From Anaerolineae bacterium (lineage in GTDB: Bacteria; Chloroflexota; Anaerolineae; Aggregatilineales; Phototrophicaceae), in contig JACSRP010000127.1 in the NCBI GenBank assembly GCA_014879665.1, positions 1 to 41,169 on the forward strand: a stretch of 41,169 nucleotides of DNA, read 5' to 3'. The notes under the pieces were generated by a model. That model was not told the DNA's origin. It did not search any database and was given only the letters and a program-made list of their open reading frames with translations. Made by a program: the position numbers and the translations under genes. Positions 1-8,042 of the stretch are shown piece by piece. Within the stretch, counting starts at the first letter, position 1. The number at the start of each line of letters is the position of its first letter.

Positions 1-708
1 CATCTCCATCACGTCACCCTGCATACGGGTTTCGTGGATTTCTGCCAATTCTGCGACTGCTGTTTCTACACCAATGAGGCGCTCCGGCGTTTCGCCGGGG
101 TTGTAAATGGTCATGTAGACCGCGCTCACGCTGTCATCGCTGGCAGGGCGCGCCCAAACATGCTGAATGACAAGGGGGGAAGGTGACGGCGGCTCGCTTA
201 AAATGGGCAAGCCAACGATCTGGCTGAAGGTTTCACCGCCCGCTTCGCCGCTGCTGTCTAGGATTTCAAAGTTCAGCGCCATTTGAATGGCTTCGCCTTC
301 AATGAGACTTTGCTGAAGGTCAAACAACATGATATGCAGCCCACGCGGCGCGAGTACAGCGGTTTCGCCGGGGGGAATATCAATCCCGCCTTCTACGGGC
401 CGCATTTGCATCACGTCGCCCTGCATACGGGTCTCATGAATTTCAATCGTTGATGCAGCGGAAGATTCAGCTCCGTAAAGCCGAATGGTCTCTGACAGAT
501 GATTTTCAATGGTCATATAGGCGGCGCTTACACCGCCCATGACCATATCGGCTTCGGGGGTTTCTTCGCTGCTGAGATCGTTTGTGGTAACGGTTGCTCT
601 TACCCAAGCGCCGCTCACGGTGATCGTTTCGTCAGCATCCTGACTGAACACGGAAGCGCCGGTCATCAAGGACATTAGAAAGAGTGCAATACTCAGTTTG
701 CGAAGCAT
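1..708 (-). CDS. PCu(A)C-type copper chaperone with two tandem domains (partial, runs off the left edge)
   Basis: Minus-strand reading frame from ATG at 706-708, open to the window edge. It encodes two copies of an 'EIHETRMQGDVM(E/Q)M' motif typical of PCu(A)C (DUF461) proteins, and a signal-peptide-like N-terminus. Not in the ORF track because it lacks a stop in the window. Confidence 0.8.
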   Translation of the reverse strand, partial: MLRKLSIALFLMSLMTGASVFSQDADETITVSGAWVRATVTTNDLSSEETPEADMVMGGVSAAYMTIENHLSETIRLYGAESSAASTIEIHETRMQGDVMQMRPVEGGIDIPPGETAVLAPRGLHIMLFDLQQSLIEGEAIQMALNFEILDSSGEAGGETFSQIVGLPILSEPPSPSPLVIQHVWARPASDDSVSAVYMTIYNPGETPERLIGVETAVAELAEIHETRMQGDVMEM

Positions 709-721
709 GTTTATATTCTCC

Positions 722-973
722 CTAGGAGTTCTTCCGCCCAATTTGGACACGCCATACTTCGGGGCCTTCTTCAACATAGTCCCATGTGAATTGTTCGGTG
801 CGCTCGTGCATGAACTGGTAATACAGCGGCGTTGGCGCATGATCATTCACCAGCATAAAGTGTTGACCGGGCTGCAGATCGTCAAAGGTCTTGAAAATGA
901 GCGGGTGACGATGGCGCGGCTCAACTGTGCGAACGTCAATCACCTGAGTCGATTCTTGATTATTTTGCTGCAT
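722..973 (-). CDS. DUF2249 domain protein
   Basis: 83 aa; 'VIDVRTVEPRHRHPLIFKTFDDLQPGQHFMLVNDHAPTPLYYQF...' matches the DUF2249 pattern. Tight spacing to the PCu(A)C gene. Confidence 0.8.
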   Translation of the reverse strand: MQQNNQESTQVIDVRTVEPRHRHPLIFKTFDDLQPGQHFMLVNDHAPTPLYYQFMHERTEQFTWDYVEEGPEVWRVQIGRKNS

Positions 974-975
974 GT

Positions 976-1401
976 TTAAGCTCCTTTTGAAACTTGTGCC
1001 GTTGAAAGCGGCTTAATACGCGATACGATGTGAGACACGAAGAAAATGCCAGCCAGTAAAATGCCGACCCGACCGATGGCGGTCAGCGGTTGGCTGATGA
1101 TCCACTGCCCGATGGCGCTAGATAAAACGCCGATATTCAGCAGCACGAAGGCGATTTCAGCGAGACGAACCCGCCCGTAACGCTCTGGCCCGCTGAATCG
1201 CGGCGCAATCCAGAACGCGACGCCCATCGCCAACTGCAACATCCAACCGAACAGCAGCACTTCAATATGTACAGCCAGTAAACGCCACAAACTACCTTCT
1301 ACGGGGATGCCTTTGTTAAAGAGCATCAACCCGCCGAATAAAAACCCGGCGCTTAGATAAAGCAGCGCAGCCCGGATCATCCATACGCTTAATCGAGGCA
1401 T
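976..1401 (-). CDS. small 4-TM membrane protein, paralogue of the adjacent upstream gene (heme-copper-oxidase-subunit-I-like fragment?)
   Basis: Start trimmed to MPRLSVW (ATG at 1399-1401), just after the neighbour's stop. 'VHIEVLLFGWMLQLAMGVAFWIAPRF' motif. Confidence 0.65.
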   Translation of the reverse strand: MPRLSVWMIRAALLYLSAGFLFGGLMLFNKGIPVEGSLWRLLAVHIEVLLFGWMLQLAMGVAFWIAPRFSGPERYGRVRLAEIAFVLLNIGVLSSAIGQWIISQPLTAIGRVGILLAGIFFVSHIVSRIKPLSTAQVSKGA

Positions 1402-1403
1402 GA

Positions 1404-1823
1404 CTAACGTTCCTTCACCCGTCCCCAGACGTTGGCGACAAACAGCCACCCTGCCAGCGCCTGTAAAACTGCGGAGATCCCTAGCCCGAAGCCAGCCACT
1501 GATCCGACGCTGAGCGCCAGCCCCGGCTCACTGATTGCACGGAGGCATAACCCGATATTGAGTAGGGCGAAGATCAACCACGCAAGCCGGACATTGCCGC
1601 GCGGATTTTCTTTAGACTGCTTCGGAAACATCCAAAAAGCGATGCCGAAGATAAGCTGCGTGAGCCAACCCACGATGAAGAGGTGGATGAATACCGGATA
1701 CAGCGATGCTAACAAAGCTGGCGGCATGAATGCCGGCCTGATGGCGATTAGTGTGCCTAGAGAGAGGGCGACGATGAGGTAGATGAGCGCGGCTTTGATG
1801 TACCAGCGGGTTAGCGTAGGCAT
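1404..1823 (-). CDS. small 4-TM membrane protein, paralogue of the adjacent downstream gene
   Basis: 139 aa; 'IHLFIVGWLTQLIFGIAFWMFPKQ' shares the H-x-x-x-(x)-GW-x-x-QL-x-x-G-x-AFW-x-x-P pattern with the neighbour. Confidence 0.65.
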   Translation of the reverse strand: MPTLTRWYIKAALIYLIVALSLGTLIAIRPAFMPPALLASLYPVFIHLFIVGWLTQLIFGIAFWMFPKQSKENPRGNVRLAWLIFALLNIGLCLRAISEPGLALSVGSVAGFGLGISAVLQALAGWLFVANVWGRVKER

Positions 1824-1902
1824 GTCAATTCGTTCCTTACTTACAGGGGAGGCGTGGGGGCTAAATCTTCAGCCCCCACGCCCTTGCTGCTATTATTTGC
1901 TT

Positions 1903-3453
1903 TTAGTGGCCAGACGCTTCCTGCAGGCCGGAACCATGGAAAATTTCGGGCTGATCTTCACCTTCAACGATCAGGTAACCTGCCAGACCACGTTCCAGAC
2001 GGCTGAGCGCGTGGTCAACTAGAATGTAGTTGCCGGGTACGTCCACCTGAAATTCGACCATCGTTGCACCGCCGGGGGGGACGATGGTGGTCTGCACGTC
2101 GGTGAGCGGCGGGCTGGTGAGCGATGCCTGGTCATAGACGCGGTCGAAGATTTCACCGATAACGTGGAAGGATGATATGTAATTGGGGCCGCCGACACCA
2201 AAGTAGATACGGACGGTTTCGCCAACATTGGCACGCAGCGCATGATCGTCGCTGGTGAGGGCGCCAGCGGCGCCGTTGAACACTAGATAGTCAGCGTCTT
2301 CGTTGCTCATGTGTTCCATACTGAAGGGCTGATGACCGGCGGTGCCAAACGGGAACTCGGTGTAGATGTCGCCCTGCATGACGTAAAATTCGCGGTCAAC
2401 CGGCGGCAGGCCACCGGGCGGCTCGACCAGAATTAGGCCGTACATGCCGGAGCTGATGTGATGGGGAATGCTGGCGGTGGCGCAGTGATAGACGTAGAGG
2501 CCAGGATTCAGCGCCTTGAAGGAGAACGCGGTTTCGCCGCCGGGCAGGGTTTGGGTATAAACCGCGCCGCCGCCGGGACCCGTCGCAGCGTGCAGGTCAA
2601 TCGAGTGCGGGAAGATGCTGGTGGCATCGTTGAACAGGTGCATTTCAATGGTGTCGCCCAACCGCACGCGCAGCATCGGGCCGGGCACGGTGCCGTCGAA
2701 GGTTAAATAGTTGAAAGTGGTGCCATCCGCTAGCTGACCGGCCACTTCTATGGTATGCAGGTCAATGCGATGGGTCAAGGGGCCGCGATCACCGATGGGC
2801 GGCGGCACATCTGACGGGTCGCGCACGACTGAGACGGCGTTAGGAACAGCCGGTTCAATGGTTGGCTGTGCGATCACTGGCACGGTTCCGCTGCCCTGAG
2901 AGGCTGACAGCTCGCCGCGATCACCGGTTTCGACGGTGCCGCTGATTCGCAGCGTGCCAAACATACCGATCTGACGGTGGCCGGGGATGCTGCAAAAATA
3001 CACGAAGTCGCCGGGCATGCTGGCGACAAACTCTACCGTCACTGTCTCTTCAAGGGCGACCATCTGGCCGGTTGAAACACCGAATTCGGTGATTTCGAGG
3101 TCATGGGCTATGGGGTCACCATTGACGACCGTGATACGCACGGTGTCACCAACGTTTGCAGTGAGCAGCGGATTGACGACCCCGTCAATTTCGCCACCAA
3201 CGCCAATGAAGGCCATCGCGGGGGTAAGGCCAAGCACGGTGCGCAGGGTGTATTCGACGACTGCGGGGGCCGGGGCTTCGCCAGCGGGCGCGGCGCCGTA
3301 ACCTTCAGGCACAGCAGTGGCAGCGGGTGTTTCCTGGGCTTGAACTGTGGGCATCTCAAATCGAATTTGGATGGGGACCACCGCCAGGAACAAGACGGTA
3401 AAGCCGATGACTAAAAGACTCATTAACGTTGGACTGATGGGTTTGTTTTGCAT
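1903..3453 (-). CDS. nirK: copper-containing nitrite reductase (NirK-type) with an N-terminal cupredoxin domain
   Basis: 516 aa. NirK signatures: 'SIDLHAA' (catalytic Asp), 'YHCATASIPHHISSGMYG' (type 1/2 Cu ligands), 'SSFHVIGEIFD' (catalytic His). The N-terminal domain has its own type 1 Cu motif 'FCSIPGHRQIGMFG'. Confidence 0.88.
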   Translation of the reverse strand: MQNKPISPTLMSLLVIGFTVLFLAVVPIQIRFEMPTVQAQETPAATAVPEGYGAAPAGEAPAPAVVEYTLRTVLGLTPAMAFIGVGGEIDGVVNPLLTANVGDTVRITVVNGDPIAHDLEITEFGVSTGQMVALEETVTVEFVASMPGDFVYFCSIPGHRQIGMFGTLRISGTVETGDRGELSASQGSGTVPVIAQPTIEPAVPNAVSVVRDPSDVPPPIGDRGPLTHRIDLHTIEVAGQLADGTTFNYLTFDGTVPGPMLRVRLGDTIEMHLFNDATSIFPHSIDLHAATGPGGGAVYTQTLPGGETAFSFKALNPGLYVYHCATASIPHHISSGMYGLILVEPPGGLPPVDREFYVMQGDIYTEFPFGTAGHQPFSMEHMSNEDADYLVFNGAAGALTSDDHALRANVGETVRIYFGVGGPNYISSFHVIGEIFDRVYDQASLTSPPLTDVQTTIVPPGGATMVEFQVDVPGNYILVDHALSRLERGLAGYLIVEGEDQPEIFHGSGLQEASGH

Positions 3454-3683
3454 GTGTCTTCCTTTTGTAGATCAGTGACTTTGAGAACTAGATATGGTAA
3501 TTCGATTGCGCCAACCGGACAGACATCTTCACAGGCTACGCAATAAATACACTTGTCAGGGTGGAGCAGGGCGGCTTTCCCGTCTTTCCAGCCCAAAGCT
3601 GCTGTGGGACACTGCGCAATACATTCCCCGCAACCGCTGCACAATCTGGTATTGATACGCGGCATCCATTGCGAATCACTCAA
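3423..3683 (-). CDS. 4Fe-4S ferredoxin
   Basis: 86 aa with two clusters, 'CSGCGECIAQCP' and 'CIYCVACEDVCP'. TTG start preceded by AGGAGG. Overlaps the nirK start by 31 bp. Confidence 0.88.
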   Translation of the reverse strand: MSDSQWMPRINTRLCSGCGECIAQCPTAALGWKDGKAALLHPDKCIYCVACEDVCPVGAIELPYLVLKVTDLQKEDTCKTNPSVQR

Positions 3684-3743
3684 GTGATGCCTCCTATAAT
3701 TCTGCCAATGGTCATTAAGCGTATCAGCAAAACTATAGGTTGT

Positions 3744-3761
3744 ACTTCATCTAGCTGAAGT
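3744..3761. promoter_or_regulatory. candidate Crp/Fnr-type operator (near-perfect dyad)
   Basis: ACTTCATCTAGCTGAAGT; 8 of 9 positions pair across the centre. About 60 bp upstream of the ferredoxin-nirK operon start. Confidence 0.4.
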
Positions 3762-3807
3762 TGGTGAAAAAAAGATCAAACACAGATTCAGTTCTATGTT
3801 TTGAGCG

Positions 3808-4482
3808 TTAGAGCATGGCAATTGAGCGCAGCAGCTCCTCATCCACGATTTGAATATTGTGGCGATCAAATTGAATTGCGCCCGTCATTTCTAATTCGCG
3901 CAGGGCGGTGCTGATGGTTTGGGGAGTCGTCGCCAGATGCGCGGCCAGCGCGGCGCGGGTTACGCCGATGCCGGATAAGGCCGGGTCTTCGGTTTGTTTG
4001 AGCAGCAATCGCGCCACGCGCACGGTGACCGAGTAGAGGGTTAAATCTTCGATCTGGCCGACGAGGCCGCGGATGCGCCGCGAAAGTATTTGGATGGCTC
4101 GCGCAGAGAAACCGCTATCTTTCGAGATCAGATCGCGGAATGTTTTCGTGGGCAGCACCCATAACATGGAATCGCTGAGGGCGGCAGCATTGGCAGGATT
4201 GGTGCCGCCATCCAGCGCGCCGACATCGTTAAATGTATTGTTATCGCCCAAGATACGGAGGATATGCTCGTTACCCTGCGGGTTGAGCTTATAAATTTTG
4301 ATGCGGCCATGCTCAATCATCCACAGCCCGATACAAGGGTCACCCTCCAGAAACAGCGTTTCGCCGGCCTCTGCCGGTCTTGGAATTGCGGTTGCGGCAA
4401 TTTGTTTCAGCGCCGCCCGATCCTGCCCCGCAAAGTAGCCAAGCTGGCCTAGAAAGTTGGTCAAAGAAAAAGATTGCGGCAT
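3808..4482 (-). CDS. Crp/Fnr family transcriptional regulator
   Basis: cNMP-binding-like region followed by an HTH ('GVTRAALAAHLATTPQTISTALRELEMTGAIQFDRHNIQI'). Start trimmed from the ORF track to MPQSFSLTNF, ATG at 4480-4482. Confidence 0.85.
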   Translation of the reverse strand: MPQSFSLTNFLGQLGYFAGQDRAALKQIAATAIPRPAEAGETLFLEGDPCIGLWMIEHGRIKIYKLNPQGNEHILRILGDNNTFNDVGALDGGTNPANAAALSDSMLWVLPTKTFRDLISKDSGFSARAIQILSRRIRGLVGQIEDLTLYSVTVRVARLLLKQTEDPALSGIGVTRAALAAHLATTPQTISTALRELEMTGAIQFDRHNIQIVDEELLRSIAML

Positions 4483-5160
4483 ACACTGCACTCGAAGCGC
4501 TTCACTGAAGCATAACGCTGATACGATAAGACCGGATAAACCCGCAAAAACCTGTAAATGTCTCAAATGATAGAACAGGATTTTACCAGAAAAGCGCCCC
4601 TCATACCTTCTTCGGCGGCTGTACCGGAAACCCCTTACGCTCAATTCGCTGTCAGGGCATGGTGAGGAGAGGCTACGAGAGAAGCGGACGCGGCGTGCGG
4701 CGCCCCCATGGATAATACCCTTTGTCGCCGGAGGTTGAAGCCATCGGGCTAAAGCTGCGCCCTGTGAACGGGGCTGCAACGATGAAGATAGCTTCCGCTG
4801 GTATGGTTCTGGCTGTAACGCGCAAAAGACCAGCGGATTGGAAAACGCTCCGGCCTTGATCCAATTTGATGTGACGTGGTTGCTGCTGTGTTGTGCGAAC
4901 ATGGTGAATCCCCTTTTGGAAATTGTCTAATAGATTCAGGATAGCACATTTGTTCGATCAATTGGTGACTATATTGCTAACAAAATGGACTCAAAATTTG
5001 AGAGAGAAAAGTGACCAAAAGGGGTAAAAAAAGTGAAAAGAAGGGATGAGAAATGAGAAATGAGTGATGAGAAAAAGGCCATTAAAAGTTAAAAGAGAGG
5101 GGTGGGTAAGGGGTGTTAAAGGTGACGCACAGAGATCGCCTCTAGCGTGCAAATATCATT

Positions 5161-5170
5161 CTGCTATAAT
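5161..5170 (+). promoter_or_regulatory. candidate extended -10 promoter for rpsO-pnp
   Basis: TGCTATAAT about 85 bp upstream of the rpsO ATG; no strong -35 seen. Confidence 0.5.
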
Positions 5171-5172
5171 GA

Positions 5173-5219
5173 CGGGCTATAGACCGGCAATTGACCGGCA
5201 GGCTCCGCTGTCCAGCCCG
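5173..5219 (+). ncRNA. candidate structured rpsO 5' leader
   Basis: Closing stem CGGGCT (5173-5178) with AGCCCG (5214-5219), enclosing CCGG/CCGG and CAG/CTG small stems, just after the -10 box and before the RBS. Confidence 0.35.
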
Positions 5220-5253
5220 CCTGGTGACGAGCATAAAAAGGAAGAAGAACAGC

Positions 5254-5523
5254 ATGAGCATTACCAAGACACAAAAGACGGAAGTTATCAAGACTTATGG
5301 TCGCCATGAGAGCGACACCGGTTCACCAGAAGTGCAAATTGCCATTCTGACCACCCGTATTCACGCTTTGACGGATCACATGATCGCGCACAAGCAGGAT
5401 CAAAGCTCGCGCCGCGGCTTACTGAAGCTGGTTGGGCAGCGCCGGCGTCATTTGAAGTATTTGAGCCAGACGGATCCGGAATCATACCGCGCCATTCTGC
5501 AAAAACTGGGGCTGCGCCGTTAA
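5254..5523 (+). CDS. rpsO: 30S ribosomal protein S15
   Basis: 89 aa '[36 protein letters not shown]...[18 protein letters not shown]'. Start at ATG 5254 rather than the longer ORF. Confidence 0.97.
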   Translation: MSITKTQKTEVIKTYGRHESDTGSPEVQIAILTTRIHALTDHMIAHKQDQSSRRGLLKLVGQRRRHLKYLSQTDPESYRAILQKLGLRR

Positions 5524-5582
5524 TTCTTATCGTCTTGCCAACACATTTGGGATTAAGCCGCGCGGCGGCTTATGAGGGAATA

Positions 5583-5668
5583 ACATGCCCGGTGGAGCAG
5601 GGATTGGAGACTGGGGCCAAAGCTAATGCTTTTGGCGTCACTCTCCAGTTTCTGAGCACCGGGCGTGT
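5583..5668 (+). ncRNA. long hairpin in the rpsO-pnp intergenic leader
   Basis: 12-bp outer arm ACATGCCCGGTG (5583-5594) pairs with CACCGGGCGTGT (5657-5668, one G-U). An 8-bp middle stem (5607-5614 with 5645-5652) and an apical GCCAAAGC-TAAT-GCTTTTGGC stem follow. Confidence 0.6.
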
Positions 5669-5706
5669 CATATATAGCGCCAGAAGAGCGCAAGGAGACA
5701 CGTTTT

Positions 5707-7998
5707 ATGGAAACAATACAAAGCCCGATGGGAACCATTCACCGGTTCAATGTGCGGGTAGGTAATGACGATCTGGTCATTGAAACAGGGAAGCTGGCCG
5801 AACAGGCCGGTGGGGCAGTCACCATTCGGATGGGTGACACGATGGTCTTTGCCACAGCCACGATGAGCAAGCAAACGCGCGATGGGATTGATTTCTTCCC
5901 CCTGAGCGTTGATTTTGAAGAGAAGTTGTATGCGGCGGGGCGCATCCCCGGCAGCTTCTTCCGGCGCGAAGGGCGCCCCAGCGAACAGGCGATTTTGACC
6001 TCTCGCGTGGTGGATCGCACGCTGCGCCCACTGTTCCCGGATGATATGCGTAACGAAGTGCAGATTATCCTTTCGGCGTTCTCTCACGATCAAGAACATC
6101 AAGTGGATATGCTGGGCATAGCCGCTGCTAGCGCCGCTATTATGATCAGCGATGTGCCATGGAATGGGCCGGTCGCTGGCGTTCGGATCGGCTTGATTGA
6201 CGGCCGGCTGGTGGTTAACCCGACGCTGTCGCAGATGCCCAACAGCACACTTGACCTGCGCGTTTCCGGCACTGCTGAAGCCATTAACATGGTGGAATGC
6301 GCGGCTGACGAAGTTCCTGAGGACATCATGCTGGAGGCGCTGCGCCTCGCTCATCAGTCGATTCAGCCGCTGATTCAGGTTCAACTGGAAATGCGCGCGG
6401 CCATCGGCAAAGAAAAGAACGCGTATGCTTCTGGCAAGATAAACCCCGCCATTCTGGAAGAAATTGCCGCTAAGACCCGCGACACTGTGCGTAATGTGCT
6501 GCTGACCACGACTGATCGCGCCGGACGCAATGAGGCGATGGAGGCTATTCGTGAGCCGCTGGTCGAAGCCTATATGGCCAGCAACCTTGAACGGGCTGGC
6601 AGCGATGTGATTGATATCAAGCACGTTAAGGAGTCGTTCAACGAGGTTGTCGCGCAGGAAGTGCGCCGCCGTATCGTTGATGAGGGCGTGCGCCCGGATG
6701 GCCGCAGCACGACCGAAATTCGCCCTTTAGCGGCGGAAGTTGGGGTTGTGCCGCGCGTTCACGGTACGGGACTGTTCAAGCGCGGGCAGACACAGGTTTT
6801 GACCTTCGCCACGCTGGGCACGCCCCGCGATGCGCAGGAAATTGACTCGTTAAGCCCTGAAGAGAGCAAGCGCTATTTGCATCACTACAATATGCCGCCG
6901 TTCAGCACTGGCGAAGCCTATCCGTTACGCGGCCCGAAGCGCCGTGAGATCGGTCACGGGGCGCTGGCAGAAGCGGCACTACGCGCGATGATCCCGGATG
7001 AAGATGTATTCCCATACACGATTCGTTTGGTCAGTGAAGCGGTGAGCAGCAACGGCAGCACCTCAATGGCGAGCGTTTGCGGCAGCACACTGGCGCTGAT
7101 GGATGCGGGCGTGCCGATCAAGCGCCCGGTGGCGGGTATCGCCATGGGATTGATCAAGGAAGGCGATAAAGTCGCCGTATTGACCGACATTCAGGGACTG
7201 GAAGACCATATCGGCGATATGGATTTCAAAGTTGCCGGTACCACTGAAGGCATCACCGCGCTGCAAATGGACATCAAGATTTCCGGCGTGAGCGATGCGG
7301 TGATGGCGCAGGCGCTGGCACAGGCGCATGACGCGCGGATGATCATCATGGATGTAATCCTTGCGGCTATTCCAGAGTCACGCAAGCACTTGAGTGAATA
7401 TGCGCCGCGCATGGAATCGATCCACATCAACCCTGAGAAGATTGGCGCATTGATCGGGCCGGGCGGCAAGAACGTGCGCGGTATTCAGGAACGCCACGGC
7501 GTGAAGATTGACATTCAGGACGACGGCACGGTATTTGTGGCGGCAGTAGATGGCCCCACCGTGGATAAGGCGATGGCGGAGATTCGCGGGCTGACTGAAG
7601 ACCCGGAAATTGGACGTATTTATACCGGCAAGGTGACGCGCATTGAACCCTATGGCGCGTTTGTCGAAATTATGCCGGGGCGTGAAGGGCTGGTGCATAT
7701 TTCGCAGCTTTCAGATCACCGCATCGAGAAGGTTGAAGATGAGGTGGCGCTGGGCGACGAGATTATGGTGATGCTGACTGATGTAACACCGGATGGCAAA
7801 GCCCGGCTGAGCCGACAGGCTGTGCTTGAAGGCTGGACGGCTGAGGAAGCCCGCGCCAAGGATCGCCGCCCGTCGGGTGGTGGAGGGGATCGCCGGGGCA
7901 ATGATCGCGGCGGAGATCGCGGTGGAGATCGCCGGGGCAACGGCGGGGATCGCGGCGGCTACCGCGGTGGTGGCGGCAGCAGCAATCGCAGCGAGTAA
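5707..7998 (+). CDS. pnp: polyribonucleotide nucleotidyltransferase (PNPase)
   Basis: RNase PH domains, KH ('IGALIGPGGKNVRGIQE') and S1 ('GKVTRIEPYGAFVEIMPGREGLVHISQLS') domains, plus a Gly/Arg/Asp-rich tail. Confidence 0.97.
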   Translation: METIQSPMGTIHRFNVRVGNDDLVIETGKLAEQAGGAVTIRMGDTMVFATATMSKQTRDGIDFFPLSVDFEEKLYAAGRIPGSFFRREGRPSEQAILTSRVVDRTLRPLFPDDMRNEVQIILSAFSHDQEHQVDMLGIAAASAAIMISDVPWNGPVAGVRIGLIDGRLVVNPTLSQMPNSTLDLRVSGTAEAINMVECAADEVPEDIMLEALRLAHQSIQPLIQVQLEMRAAIGKEKNAYASGKINPAILEEIAAKTRDTVRNVLLTTTDRAGRNEAMEAIREPLVEAYMASNLERAGSDVIDIKHVKESFNEVVAQEVRRRIVDEGVRPDGRSTTEIRPLAAEVGVVPRVHGTGLFKRGQTQVLTFATLGTPRDAQEIDSLSPEESKRYLHHYNMPPFSTGEAYPLRGPKRREIGHGALAEAALRAMIPDEDVFPYTIRLVSEAVSSNGSTSMASVCGSTLALMDAGVPIKRPVAGIAMGLIKEGDKVAVLTDIQGLEDHIGDMDFKVAGTTEGITALQMDIKISGVSDAVMAQALAQAHDARMIIMDVILAAIPESRKHLSEYAPRMESIHINPEKIGALIGPGGKNVRGIQERHGVKIDIQDDGTVFVAAVDGPTVDKAMAEIRGLTEDPEIGRIYTGKVTRIEPYGAFVEIMPGREGLVHISQLSDHRIEKVEDEVALGDEIMVMLTDVTPDGKARLSRQAVLEGWTAEEARAKDRRPSGGGGDRRGNDRGGDRGGDRRGNGGDRGGYRGGGGSSNRSE

Positions 7999-8010
7999 CG
8001 AAGATTTTAG

Positions 8011-8040
8011 AGGGCGACATAGAATGTCGCCCTTTTTGTT
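8011..8040 (+). terminator. rho-independent terminator of rpsO-pnp
   Basis: AGGGCGACA-TAGAA-TGTCGCCCT followed by TTTTGTT. Confidence 0.85.
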
Positions 8041-8042
8041 TG

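Noticed and set aside
4483-4902. N-terminal 140-residue extension of the Crp/Fnr ORF
   Set aside because: Compositionally unlike a Crp/Fnr N-terminus; an internal ATG at 4482 gives a normal-length protein.
5034-5110. Purine-rich GAGAAATGAGAAATGAGTGATGAG tract
   Set aside because: Short low-complexity sequence with no clear structure or spacing.
5668-6624. 318-aa minus-strand ORF antisense to pnp
   Set aside because: Lies entirely opposite the well-supported pnp CDS and its leader; no recognisable domains. Typical spurious antisense ORF in GC-rich DNA.
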